From assembly GCA_045110315.1 (NCBI GenBank), contig JBGCFY010000044.1, forward strand, positions 1 to 64,000: a DNA stretch of 64,000 nucleotides. The letters run 5' to 3'. The DNA comes from CALFBG01 sp045110315. Lineage in GTDB: Bacteria > Bacteroidota > Bacteroidia > Chitinophagales > Saprospiraceae. Below are positions 31,601-37,895 of the stretch, one piece after another. The position numbers and the translations under genes were made by a program. Below the pieces are notes generated by a model, which was given only the letters and a program-made list of their open reading frames with translations, searched no databases and was not told where the DNA came from. Within the stretch, counting starts at the first letter, position 1. Each line of letters begins with the position of its first letter.

Positions 31601-31837
31601 AATATTATCAATATCAAAAAAGGTAATCGCTTGTCCATCCATCGGATGTGCTGGAGACACCGTGGGTGTAAACATACCCCAATTAAGAATGGCTTTACAT
31701 TGGTTATCCATTGTAATTACGTCAGGTCCAGTATAATTGAAAATAAAGTCCTGAGCAGTAAGATTTTTTTGAACACCAAATAGGCAGGTGAGTACCAATA
31801 GGGTAAGCCAAGTTGCTCTTTGTAATCGGTTTTTCAT
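22670..31837 (-). CDS. Giant T9SS surface adhesin with HYR/Ig-like repeats and gliding-type C-terminal domain
   Basis: A 3,055-residue repeat protein with signal peptide (MKNRLQRATWLTLLVLTCLFGVQKNLTAQ). Residues about 100-1400 carry many Cys-containing Ig/HYR-like repeats (ATDNC and VTDACGN-type signatures). HYR-like units (CPSNITVDTDPGVC; CPASFTVPSADC) recur near 1410 and 1650 and flank two copies of a ~120-residue domain (FFTIIGEDG / YFTIIDEDG ... AWASDG). Residues about 1910-2870 hold PKD/Ig-like repeats (PLCDGDDLVL, GPVCEGETIQL, GTWTQ). About 2870-2960 is a cadherin-like tandem unit (DDQFSVPF ... YSYLPNQGYVGVDEFTYEVC). The C-terminus (about 2962-3055, IITPNNDNINDRF ... DLPAGTYFFVVDLG) is the type B gliding-motility sorting domain. 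It is likely an SprB-like surface adhesin for gliding or attachment, exported with the downstream PorP/SprF homologue. Confidence 0.93.
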   Translation of the reverse strand: MKNRLQRATWLTLLVLTCLFGVQKNLTAQDFIFNYTGPDVITMDNQCKAILNWGMFTPTVSPAHPMDGQAITFFDIDNITGGYSVNDTIPVGQVVDITYLALDNQGNDSTFTFTINFVDDMDPEFDLASMPADASYACMANVPMAPNVSTLVATDNCPPFGGTSNGVTITYDGETTPPTACNGGTFTRTWTVTDGANNTSQYTQTITIDGDSTPPTITGNPMGATEDCATADYVTWLAAQRAAFTAVDNGCGLAALTDDAPATINTNCETVDVVFTATDQCGLMSSVTVTYTVEDNNDPVITPPATTSVTIQCTGVPSDPMTQIMNYAQDNLTVTDNCGMVTWSNDFTSLSGGCGGNTGTASVTYTASDGCGNTDDVTINFTVDDSNSPNIIMGAVDTIVICDGTGNITELTTWLNNRAGSVATDICTPTGDITASLQLTTGVPTTPAAIQNALQTQLANGCGALVTVRFAYADACGNTSTSDADFEVIDNTAPIWTVQAQDITVECDGTTDPNGEIAAWLMNNGGGTVDDECSNVSISNNYAGLTTAGCSPATGSAMVVFTAMDQCNNIVVDSAMVTVDDTTPATLGNIPVAVTINCGDAVPGDPGNITAMDACEGDLSGMVSFNQGALVVGACPNTGTITNTWTVTDACGNPAQATQVITVEDNMGAMFTGVPMAVNVECGDPVPGDAGTVVATDVCQGDITADIVFAQSTLDNTGACPNTGTITNTWTVTDACGNTTMTSQLITITDNTDPVITMGAANMMVECDGSGNTTELNAWLNNNGGAMATDNCNMVTWTNMLIGMNPSCNGTINTFTYEFVAMDECGNDMSTTSADFIIMDTTAPTISTMATDITVECEDPNGISLMDWAATHGGAIATDNCTTIDDTHWSFVASPPVQGCLNTFTQTVVFTVTDECGLSASTTANYVLQDKISPQIFPTSSNKTEECDGVDDINSLLAWIDSQGGAMATDGCSMAQWIDFDYVTSDGDMATNVVFGDLNNYPLVTPNDCNWSIVVTFRVEDDCDNSSTTTSTFFISDTTDPTIFAAPADVTVECNNVPGETILPATDNCDAFVFVGLEADTTLGNCPGNYVVMRRWIAVDDCDNRDTVSQTITVQDLTAPILANVPSDLTISCDSVPMASNMVTATDNCDAAPMVTFNESSTQTTTGACSDFNYVISRTWTATDNCGNNVMSTQIITVEDKKDPTFTVPGPATVDCDEAGNLNVTGQPTNIMDVCDPNPSVTFTDVIMGGACTNEYVITRTWIVEDACSNRTTQVQVITVEDNDAPVFITGGMAQDVDLQCGASSTGTTIFDEWITEHGGATATDNCSPENTLQWYALDPGAYTLNDPSTYAGAAVTTMNSPTCPTAMPGVYQSTTVDFVVLDECGNPAVSTATFRILDTSPPVFTSCPSNITVDTDPGVCQADFVLATPVVIDACDNTVGMPSFQVTSPIFSNSPGDIELPVNTVVLTFTGLPTAPNSITFPVLLTIDLNNVDGEEPTEFFTIIGEDGTNLGTTLPTNDGANPPNPLQCGNSSTVITSLSPGQVNAWASDGEITITLVPNIPMNQPGQFAINDICGNSSVTGTFDLNTLSPLGINYEYSINGGTRIAVDPIVAVTETLPGGTNTIVYYATDCAGNEATCSYSVTVEDNEDPTITCPASFTVPSADCSPQIVSLPLPTGISDNCGFGNDYNNDAGLQTLSFTEHPNIDGFIANDVFHDFFGTTPPPVSDGTLTVSLKGDIDNPTNEYFTIIDEDGNILGQTAAGPACGGFTTTTFTIPQAKLLAWASDGVVKFFAEANVTTGITAGADGDWNNDDEGINPCVAPGTFNGTETTVQDGGNTQMNMQLQYFATTIAYALDGPTTIGFSGFPNDGTEPEVTLSPGVYAVTYGVTDANGNTETCTYNITVGTPTLPTPTVVITTAPSCPGDLVTLTETSGYTGTSPNWIWYEVGTGGIDPVIATTTTPTITFPSNPGVTEYYVIIADQDCTSDASAFISVDGGAALVEPILSATPSVGCEGEDVVLSVNNIQADWTDYAWVGPNNYMGSTAFPPVLQNASTFVSGVYTLTVTNTAGCTISGNVTIQINAAPAQPTITSNSPLCDGDDLVLNTNSVCEMYMWVGPDGNSPSSSSNPLLQTTTNTTTIPPGNTAYDAGMWTVICVDANGCTSEPATPINVEITNPITLAPSNNGPLCVGDNLELTVGTSPGATYQWTGPNNYSSSLPNPVIPNVSQVNGGVYKVTITDVNGCVGTGSTVVSIQMAPVVTAVSNDGSPCVTGAEDIRLAVSVFPPDPGTYTYEWVGPNTFFSVDSMPTLPTGTSFDNGSYTVIVTNAAGCVSNALTTVVNVSDAPTTPTITTADQFLCEGESLALTTNGYVGSSVTYTWTTPLGTQTTTVPSLMITNVTGINAGNYSVAVTVDGCASNPSNSINVTVSATPEPPLAMHNGPVCEGETIQLTTTFIPGATYEWTGPGAFNSSIFNPIIPGATEVNEGLYQVRIIINGCASNFSAPVFVEVNPSPGIPTVVNNGPICIDNAGASVTLSVTAASATPGASYSWFDAATGTQVGGPTTSLNFTLMDFTNYTNGTFDFYATAALNGCVSTISIPTAVEMNTIPNTVAFAGTDEQICNGTSTTLNAEAPTIGTGTWTQTGGATAVIANPTAPNTSINGLTSGQSYTFTWTLSNGACGAYSSDDVIITVISTGELAEAGDNINLCNENSTTLNATPSGTGAVGTWTQPASQQALGVTITNAADPNTTVTNLQPGSVYTFTWTLATVACGVLDDDQVIITVEENSVVAYAGEDFTDCGQGAIQLSAATPTSGVGTWTSNDPMVNIVAPNQPITTVTGLNPGVYTFTWTLDNGSCGTTQDDIVVTFETSPVTADDQFSVPFATTIQLDVTTNDDLPTGAFTIDIVSQPQFGTLLSLGNGTYSYLPNQGYVGVDEFTYEVCSNACPDDCSTPSLVTLTIGDDASCTIPTIITPNNDNINDRFEIPCLSTGKFPGNEVAIFNQWGDEVYRSAPYQNDWEGTYNGEDLPAGTYFFVVDLGNGEKPTSGFLQIER

Positions 31838-32724
31838 GCGTATTTTTTTAAATCAGTAATTTGTTAGTGGTTTGATTTATAGATAAGTTGGTAATGCCAC
31901 GAAATGTATCTAGGTTAAAATAAAACAGATAGGTCATTGAAAATAACGTTGCTAACAAACGCTCTCGAACGGAGAAAAGCACTGGCGATCCCAAGGAAGA
32001 AAAAACTAAAGCAAGAAAAAAAGTGTGATTCGTTTTAGAAGAGAAACTATGCGAAGGGGCAATAGGAAAGTGCCAAGTAGGGATTGCTTCAACAGAAGAA
32101 TCAGCTACATAACCACTATGGCCGTAGTCCTTACATTTTACTGTAAGAATTGAATAGTTCTTGGGAGTAGTCATCAATTATACCGGTTTTTAAGATAAGT
32201 ACCTTTTGATACTAGTTCGACAAATATAGCACTTTTATGTAATCACTAATAAAAAAGTTGAATTTAATGGCTCTTTTGTTCTGTTTTGAGCAACTATCTT
32301 CTTCTTTTTTTTAAAAAATTTGCGTAATTTTTGTGAGTCCAACAAAAGTAAATAACTACTCCTCTCAACGAATCTCATCGCAAAAACGATGCTTTTTAGA
32401 ATCCGACTGAATTAGTTTTGGGATGCATATCTTTTGCGCAAAAAAAACTATCAACTGATAGTCAACATCTTACACAACAAATACTAGAAAAATTATTAAC
32501 AAGAAGGATAAACTATTATATTCCTTACCTTGCTATTTTGAATCATTATCATTTTTAAAAAAGGTCTTTACCTTTTTAAGGATACTGTCCTACAACAAAA
32601 AAAGTGCCTAGAACACTTGTTTCTACGCACTTATAAAATAAAAGTTTAAATAATTTATATATTTCTTTAATTAGAGCTTATTAAAAATCATTATTATGTG
32701 ATAATCAATGATTGATCGGCGCTG
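31838..32724. other. Long gene-free leader region upstream of the adhesin
   Basis: About 760 bp between the adhesin start and the terminator at 32602-32632 hold no gene I can support. On the minus strand a TATATTTG (32221-32228) fits the -7 consensus TAnnTTTG but lacks a clear -33 partner. If it is real, the adhesin message has a leader of about 375 nt. A 109-codon frame (32177-31848) in the leader looks non-genic. Confidence 0.35.
32602..32632 (-). terminator. Terminator of the gltX operon
   Basis: The stem AAGTGCCTAGAA (32602-32613) with TTCTACGCACTT (32621-32632) has one mismatch. On the minus strand it runs into TTTTTTTGTTG, about 90 bp after the stop of the small downstream gene. Confidence 0.75.
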
Positions 32725-32919
32725 TTATTCTTCTTCGGTAGCATCCATTTTATCATCTTGTTGCTCTGCTAGTTTTTTATCTACCACGTTTTTGTCTAAA
32801 AAAGCATTGATTTTATCAATACCGAAATTAGAAGTAATTTCTCCAAATTCGTTAATCTTAATATCAAAGCCACTTAAGTCTTTGTGAACCTCTGGTGTCT
32901 TTTTATTTTTCTTAGCCAT
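32725..32919 (-). CDS. Small conserved-type hypothetical protein downstream of gltX
   Basis: A 64-residue acidic/basic mixed protein (MAKKNKKTPEVHKDLSGFDI ... DKMDATEEE) with no signal peptide or membrane segment. A Lys-rich head, a central KINEFGEITSNFGIDKINAFLDKNV segment that could form a short helix pair, and a Glu-rich tail are visible. It follows gltX by 70 bp and precedes a terminator, so it is probably co-transcribed. I recognise no domain; the clean reading frame and position support a real gene. Confidence 0.6.
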   Translation of the reverse strand: MAKKNKKTPEVHKDLSGFDIKINEFGEITSNFGIDKINAFLDKNVVDKKLAEQQDDKMDATEEE

Positions 32920-32989
32920 GACTTTCTTAATTTAAAAATGAGTTAAGCATTATTATTTAGAATTTAGAATTTAGAAAAAACGATTAATC

Positions 32990-34534
32990 CTAATTACTTG
33001 CAGCAGCTTTAACTTGATCAAAATGATTATATCCTGACGTCAAACGTTCCAAAATAGTTGCTTTGCCAAGGAGTGCTGCCATTTTAAACAAATCAGGACC
33101 GCTCATAGTTCCCGTCAAGGCAATTCTTAGCATTGGAAATACTTCTCCAAATTTTAGTTCTTTCGCCGCAATAAAGTTTTTAACCACCGTTTCTAAATTT
33201 TCTGCGGTAAAATCATTAATGGCTTCGATCTCTGCCGTCAAGACATCAAAGGTAGGACGACGCTCTAGCTTCCACTTTTTGCGAATTGGTTTTTCTTCGT
33301 AACTTTTAACTGGTCCGAAAAAGTAGTATCCCATTTCTAGGAAATCAGTTGTAAAAGTAACCCGTTCTTTAAGAAGCCCACAAAAGCTTGCTAAAAAATC
33401 ATCACTAACATCTGCAAGTTGATCACCAAAGTCATTGCGTAACATTGTTGCCAACGTTTGATCTTCCGCTGCAATGATATATTGCTGGTTGAACCATTGT
33501 GCTTTTTGGTAATCAAAGCGGGCTCCTGATTTTCCAATCTTATCAATTGAAAATGCTGCGGCCAATTCTTCCAAAGAAAAAATCTCTTGCTCCGTTCCTG
33601 GATTCCAACCCAAAAATGCTAAAAAGTTGAGCACAGCTTTAGGATCGAAACCATATTCTCTAAACCCTCGAAAAGAATCTTCTGCCTTTTCCGCCTCCCA
33701 TCCAATTGGAAAAACGGGCATGCCGAGTTTATCACCATCTCGCTTACTCAACTTTCCTTTGCCACTAGGCTTCAAAATCAAAGGCAAGTGCGCAAACTTT
33801 GGCATCTCATTTTCCCAACCTAAGTAACGATACAACAAGACGTGATGCGCGGTACTCGGCAACCATTCTTCTCCACGAATAACGTGGCTAATTTCCATCA
33901 AGTGATCGTCAACAATATTAGCTAAATGATAGGTTGGCATACCATCACTTTTCAACATAATTTTATCATCTAATTCGTTACTCTGAAAAGTTACCGTACC
34001 TCGAATTAAATCATTTACCTGCACTTGCTCTTCTCTTGGAACTTTCAAACGAATGGTATAACCAGCGCCACTCTCCAAACGTTGCTGCACTTCTGCGGCG
34101 GATAACGTTAAACTGTTTACCATGTCCATGCGAGTAGAACCATCATAACGAAAAACACCCTTCTCCGCTTCCATCGCTGCCCGTTTTTCATCGAGTGCTT
34201 CCGGCGTATCAAAAGCGTAATATGCATTCCCATCTGCGAGTAATTTTTCTGCATATTTTTGATACAAACCTTTTCTTTCCGATTGTCGGTATGGACCATA
34301 ATCTCCTCCAATCCCAGGACCTTCATCTGGTGAAATATTACACCATTTCAACGCTTCTAAGATATATTTTTCTGCACCCGCTACATAACGAGTTTGGTCC
34401 GTATCTTCTATTCTTAAAATAAAAGTACCACCCATTTTTTTGGCGAGCAGATAATTATAAAGTGCTGTCCGCACACCTCCAATGTGTAACGCTCCGGTAG
34501 GACTTGGTGCAAATCGAACTCTAATATTTGTCAT
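32990..34534 (-). CDS. gltX: Glutamyl-tRNA synthetase
   Basis: A 514-residue class I aminoacyl-tRNA synthetase that charges tRNA-Glu (and in many bacteria also tRNA-Gln for amidation). The HIGH motif appears as APSPTGALHIGGVRTAL at about 8-24, an adjacent FILRIEDTDQTR is typical of GluRS, and the KMSKS loop is KLSKRDGDK near residue 260. The C-terminal anticodon-binding part extends to the end. Length fits the family. It appears to head a short operon with the following small gene. Confidence 0.97.
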   Translation of the reverse strand: MTNIRVRFAPSPTGALHIGGVRTALYNYLLAKKMGGTFILRIEDTDQTRYVAGAEKYILEALKWCNISPDEGPGIGGDYGPYRQSERKGLYQKYAEKLLADGNAYYAFDTPEALDEKRAAMEAEKGVFRYDGSTRMDMVNSLTLSAAEVQQRLESGAGYTIRLKVPREEQVQVNDLIRGTVTFQSNELDDKIMLKSDGMPTYHLANIVDDHLMEISHVIRGEEWLPSTAHHVLLYRYLGWENEMPKFAHLPLILKPSGKGKLSKRDGDKLGMPVFPIGWEAEKAEDSFRGFREYGFDPKAVLNFLAFLGWNPGTEQEIFSLEELAAAFSIDKIGKSGARFDYQKAQWFNQQYIIAAEDQTLATMLRNDFGDQLADVSDDFLASFCGLLKERVTFTTDFLEMGYYFFGPVKSYEEKPIRKKWKLERRPTFDVLTAEIEAINDFTAENLETVVKNFIAAKELKFGEVFPMLRIALTGTMSGPDLFKMAALLGKATILERLTSGYNHFDQVKAAASN

Positions 34535-34806
34535 TGGTATTAATTATTAATTTTAGCTAGATAAAAGTTTGTTGAACAAGCAGCAAATTTGGCTTGTAAA
34601 TCGTTCTATTAACAACTGAAAACTCAAAGGAAGTTCCAATTGTTCTACGAGCCGTCAAATTTAAAGAAATAAAAAGAGCTTATAAGTATTTTTGACGGAT
34701 ATCCTGCGAATATTTCCTTTGTTACGAAATACCTTGCAGCTTTGCTCAATGATCTATAAAATAAAAAGCTGAAAAACTTAACTAACGCTTATTTAGTCCC
34801 ACAGTC

Positions 34807-35460
34807 ATGTACTTAGTAAAAACACCTAAATTTATTCAAAATTTATTTCCCAACTTCACTTGGCGGATTCCAACCAAAGAAAAAGTTTTGTACTTAAGTT
34901 TTGACGACGGTCCAATACCAGAAGTAACTCCCATGGTTTTGAAACATTTAGCAGCTTACCATGCTAAAGCAACTTTCTTTTGTGTTGGAGATAATGTTCA
35001 AAAACATCCCGAAGTTTTTCAAGCAGTTTTGGATGCTGGACATTCTGTCGGTAACCATACCTTCAATCATCTCAATGGATGGTCTACAGAAAACATTCCT
35101 TATTTTCATAACATCAGACATTGCGCGCGCTTAGTTAATTCTACTCTCTTCCGTCCGCCTTATGGTCGCTTGATGCCAAAGCAAGCTCAGTTTTTACAAC
35201 GGCACTATCGCATCATTATGTGGGATGTATTGAGTGGAGATTTTGATCCAAAAATTTCTCGCGAACAATGTTTCCATAACGTAATTTCGAAAGCAAAGCC
35301 TGGTTCTATTATTGTCTTTCATGATAGCATCAAGGCCAGTAAAAAGTTAAGTTATGTTTTGCCTAAAGTCTTAGCACATTTTTCCGCATTGGGATATACT
35401 TTCGAACAGCTCAATGCTGAAGAAACAGTTAAAAAAACAAACTACTTACACAGTGCATAA
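34807..35460 (+). CDS. Polysaccharide deacetylase (NodB domain, CE4)
   Basis: A 217-residue single-domain CE4 enzyme without a signal peptide. Motif 1 is LSFDDGP (about 30-36, Asp-Asp for catalysis and metal), motif 2 is HSVGNHTFNH (about 79-88, the two metal His), motif 3 is RPPYGR (about 119), motif 4 is MWDVLSGDFD, and motif 5 is IIVFHDS near 177. It removes acetyl groups from peptidoglycan or other amino-sugar polymers; the exact substrate is not evident. It is a stand-alone gene ending before a bidirectional terminator. Confidence 0.92.
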   Translation: MYLVKTPKFIQNLFPNFTWRIPTKEKVLYLSFDDGPIPEVTPMVLKHLAAYHAKATFFCVGDNVQKHPEVFQAVLDAGHSVGNHTFNHLNGWSTENIPYFHNIRHCARLVNSTLFRPPYGRLMPKQAQFLQRHYRIIMWDVLSGDFDPKISREQCFHNVISKAKPGSIIVFHDSIKASKKLSYVLPKVLAHFSALGYTFEQLNAEETVKKTNYLHSA

Positions 35461-35521
35461 ATTTATCGGATCAACTTTTAAGCTATGATCCTTTTCCTCG
35501 GCAATGTTTAGTTTTAATATA

Positions 35522-35556
35522 GAAAAGCCACTGTCCTTAAAGGGATAGTGGCTTTC
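35522..35556. terminator. Bidirectional terminator between the deacetylase and exbD genes
   Basis: AAAGCCACTGTCC (35524-35536) pairs with GGGATAGTGGCTTT (35542-35555) with one G-U wobble and a short A-rich loop, between two convergent genes. Confidence 0.7.
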
Positions 35557-35605
35557 TCATTTTCATAGCTTTAGTGCTTACTACACTAGGTACATCATAC
35601 TGAGT

Positions 35606-36061
35606 TTATTCTGCCAGCAGTGGTCTTGTAGCGAGGTAGCTTAATTGGAGTTGACCTTCTTTACGAAGGGCCATTTTCACGTCGTTTACTATGCCCATTT
35701 CAACATTTTCATCAACTTTCAGTGCAGTGCTAAGAAAGACTTCTGTACGCGCTGCCTTGTTTGCAATTACTTTGCGAATGGCTTGTTGTAAATTATTTTC
35801 CGATACAAAAGCATCTTGAATTTGAATCGCATTTTTTACAGTATGCTGCGGATTAAGCGGTGGTCCAATATAAATATGGTTTACCAAAGATCGATTTTCC
35901 AGTTTGCTAGATTCACTTGCCGTCGGAATCTTTATTTTTAAAAGCATGGGGTTTTTCCGCATCACCGTCACGACCATAAAAAAGAAGAGCAACATAAAAA
36001 TAATGTCTGGCAAAGCATTCGTATTGATTACCGGTTGAATTCGTTTTTTAGTTCTAAGCAT
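35606..36061 (-). CDS. ExbD/TolR family biopolymer transport protein
   Basis: A 151-residue protein with a short basic N-terminus (MLRTKKRIQPVINTNALPDI), one transmembrane helix (IIFMLLFFFMVVTVM, about 20-35) and a periplasmic domain, the ExbD/TolR plan. The Asp in ALPDI just before the helix matches the conserved ion-translocating Asp. ExbD works with ExbB to harvest proton-motive force for TonB. It follows a second ExbD gene by about 150 bp containing a strong hairpin. No ExbB gene is adjacent. Confidence 0.88.
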   Translation of the reverse strand: MLRTKKRIQPVINTNALPDIIFMLLFFFMVVTVMRKNPMLLKIKIPTASESSKLENRSLVNHIYIGPPLNPQHTVKNAIQIQDAFVSENNLQQAIRKVIANKAARTEVFLSTALKVDENVEMGIVNDVKMALRKEGQLQLSYLATRPLLAE

Positions 36062-36085
36062 AATTTTCTATGAGTTAAAAAATTT

Positions 36086-36123
36086 AATCAGTGACCTATC
36101 GGTAACACCGCAAGTCACTGATT
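36086..36123 (-). repeat. Intercistronic hairpin between the two exbD genes
   Basis: Perfect 10-bp arms AATCAGTGAC / GTCACTGATT (36086-36095, 36114-36123) enclose a second small stem (CGGT/ACCG). A solitary GAAGTTGTTTAAA (36124-36136), an end sequence of the interspersed palindromic element, abuts it. Confidence 0.6.
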
Positions 36124-36214
36124 GAAGTTGTTTAAAATAAAGCGTAAAGCATATTGTGCGAAAAATGCTATGTATGATTTTATTTTTATTGAGGCTAGAA
36201 TAATCCAGCAGTAG

Positions 36215-36757
36215 TTACTGTGCTAAGTCCGTTGGTTCTGCTTCTGAAATAACCAATGGAATTGTTGCCCGCACTAATTTTTTCCCTGCTTTGGGCAAGG
36301 CTTCGTAAGTTTTTCCAAATTGTTTGAATGCTTGCTCGTCCCACAGTTCATTGTACGCTGCTTTCAATTCATTATAGACTGCCAGATAAGTCTCATAGGT
36401 AGTCGCTCGATCATTTTGTAAAGAGATAATTGCTTTAGTAGGCTTCGAAGGTAAATCCTTTTTGCGGAGAGGATTCATAATAAAAGACTTCGTCACTACT
36501 TTGAGTTGATCAATTCGTGTAGGGGCGCCTTCTACCAATAATTGATTATTTAGGTTTACCTTTACCGAAAGGATATTCTTGGCAGGAGGTTGCGGCGCAG
36601 GATCAGGATCGTAGACTGGTAATTTCACTCTGATTCCTTTATCGACCACAATTGTAGTAGTAACTAAGAAAAAGATAAGTAGTAAAAAGGCAATGTCTGC
36701 CATAGAACCCGCATTGACCGAATTTTCTAAGCGGCGACGAATTTTGTTTAAAAGCAT
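36215..36757 (-). CDS. ExbD/TolR family biopolymer transport protein (second copy)
   Basis: About 180 residues from the ATG at 36757 (MLLNKIRRRLENSVNAGSMADIAF); the in-frame ATG 72 bp upstream adds a non-family leader. One membrane helix follows (MADIAFLLLIFFLVTTTIV) with the conserved Asp in SMADIAF, then a periplasmic domain. It differs in sequence from the neighbouring ExbD. Bacteroidota often have exbB-exbD-exbD units; here ExbB is missing and the interval upstream is filled by palindromic repeats. Confidence 0.87.
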   Translation of the reverse strand: MLLNKIRRRLENSVNAGSMADIAFLLLIFFLVTTTIVVDKGIRVKLPVYDPDPAPQPPAKNILSVKVNLNNQLLVEGAPTRIDQLKVVTKSFIMNPLRKKDLPSKPTKAIISLQNDRATTYETYLAVYNELKAAYNELWDEQAFKQFGKTYEALPKAGKKLVRATIPLVISEAEPTDLAQ

Positions 36758-36869
36758 AGGAATAAAGTTTGATTGATAATAGCGAAATAAATCATAGCTC
36801 ATGATGGTGTAACCGAACAGGTGACACAAACAATTAAACTTTATTGGCAGGAAACGACTTTATAATAAT

Positions 36870-37032
36870 GAAGTTGTTTTAAAATGGGGGTTGAAATTAG
36901 TTGTAAGCGCTTAGTTTTCAAGAGGAAGTTCCATTTTTTTTTCGTAGCCATCGCTACGGGGAAAAAAATTAGCTGAAATATTGGAAATCAATGGCTTGCA
37001 AATAAATCATCTAGCTAGTTTAAAACAACTTC
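36870..37032. repeat. Palindromic interspersed element, copy A (163 bp, MITE-like)
   Basis: Terminal inverted repeats GAAGTTGTTTTAAA (left end 36870) and its exact complement (37019-37032) bound a symmetrical imperfect palindrome centred on CGTAGC-CATC-GCTACG (36943-36958), flanked by T-rich and A-rich arms. Copy B at 61510-61669 has the same length, ends and centre. No coding capacity. It resembles a miniature inverted-repeat or REP-like element; any mobilising enzyme is not in this window. Confidence 0.75.
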
Positions 37033-37043
37033 AATAAAATCAT

Positions 37044-37176
37044 TGAAGTAGAAATAGTAGTAGCATTGCTTTCTTGCGGTAGTTTGCAAATCAAGCGTTG
37101 CATATATAAGAAAAGATGCTAGGTTTTTAATTTTTGGTGTGAAGCCGCAATAAATTTCCTATTTTAAAACAACTTC
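37044..37176. repeat. Probable degenerate relative of the palindromic element
   Basis: The right end TTTTAAAACAACTTC (37162-37176) is an exact element end. A possible left end TGAAGTAGAAA (37044-37054) is degenerate and no CGTAGC centre remains. It lies just downstream of copy A and upstream of the YkvA gene. This completes the gene-free 36758-37307 interval. Confidence 0.4.
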
Positions 37177-37307
37177 TAGCATAAATTCATCGATTTTTTA
37201 AAGAGAAACATCTTAATAATTTTACATTTTCGACTATTTTTTGGAGCTTGTACTTACGCTTGAGGTAATCTAATGAAGCGATTATCGTTAAACTATAAAA
37301 AGATATC

Positions 37308-37694
37308 ATGAAGAATCCTTTTGAAAAATATACGGAGAAGTTTTCCGAAAATCGACTTTGGAAAAAGCTAAAAAACTTTGCCACCCAGGCCGGTGTTAAG
37401 ACCGTTTATTCTGCTTTGTTGCTTTATTATGCCTACCGACGGAAAGAAACACCACTTTGGGCAAAAAATATTATTCTTGGAACCTTGGGTTATTTTCTTG
37501 CCCCTATCGATGCGATCCCCGATTTGACGCCTTTTCTTGGCTATACAGACGATGTCGGGGTGCTTAGCTTTGGCTTGGTGACCATTGCTGGATTTGTCAA
37601 TAAAGACGTCCGTAAACAAGCACGAACTCAACTTGCAAAATGGTTTGATAAATACGAAGAAAACATACTTGAAGAGGTAGATCAACAACTTTAA
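37308..37694 (+). CDS. YkvA family (DUF1232) membrane protein
   Basis: A 128-residue protein with the DUF1232 signature: YAYRRKETPLWAKNIILGTLGYFLAPIDAIPDLTPFLGYTDD appears as two hydrophobic stretches at about 45-95, with the diagnostic PxDxIPD block (PIDAIPD) and a following TDD. The N-terminus is basic and the C-terminus amphipathic. The family is widespread but its function is unknown. It is preceded by palindromic repeats and is monocistronic. Confidence 0.85.
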   Translation: MKNPFEKYTEKFSENRLWKKLKNFATQAGVKTVYSALLLYYAYRRKETPLWAKNIILGTLGYFLAPIDAIPDLTPFLGYTDDVGVLSFGLVTIAGFVNKDVRKQARTQLAKWFDKYEENILEEVDQQL

Positions 37695-37895
37695 GTCTTT
37701 ACAAGGTTGCGCTCAGGGATTGTTGATCAGCAGACAATATATCTTTTATTTAAGTAAGTAAATAAAACATCATTCGTTAAAACTTGCTTTTTACAAAAAT
37801 AAGTCTTTACTTTAATCCCATCGGCAATACATTTATTATTTAAATATTTATTTATTAGTAATAGATTGCCATTTCACATGAGCAAATAACTACAC

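Noticed and set aside
22670..31837. Repetitive adhesin DNA as a possible CRISPR or tandem-repeat array
   Set aside because: Repeats are divergent protein-coding units of about 80-100 residues, not short identical repeats with spacers.
31848..32177. 109-codon minus-strand frame directly upstream of the adhesin start
   Set aside because: No recognisable domain, no exported or cytosolic signature, and odd composition. It lies in an AT-rich leader and its stop near the adhesin ATG can be chance.
37368..37688. 106-codon minus-strand frame antisense to the YkvA gene
   Set aside because: The plus-strand frame carries the DUF1232 motif; this one is its antisense shadow.
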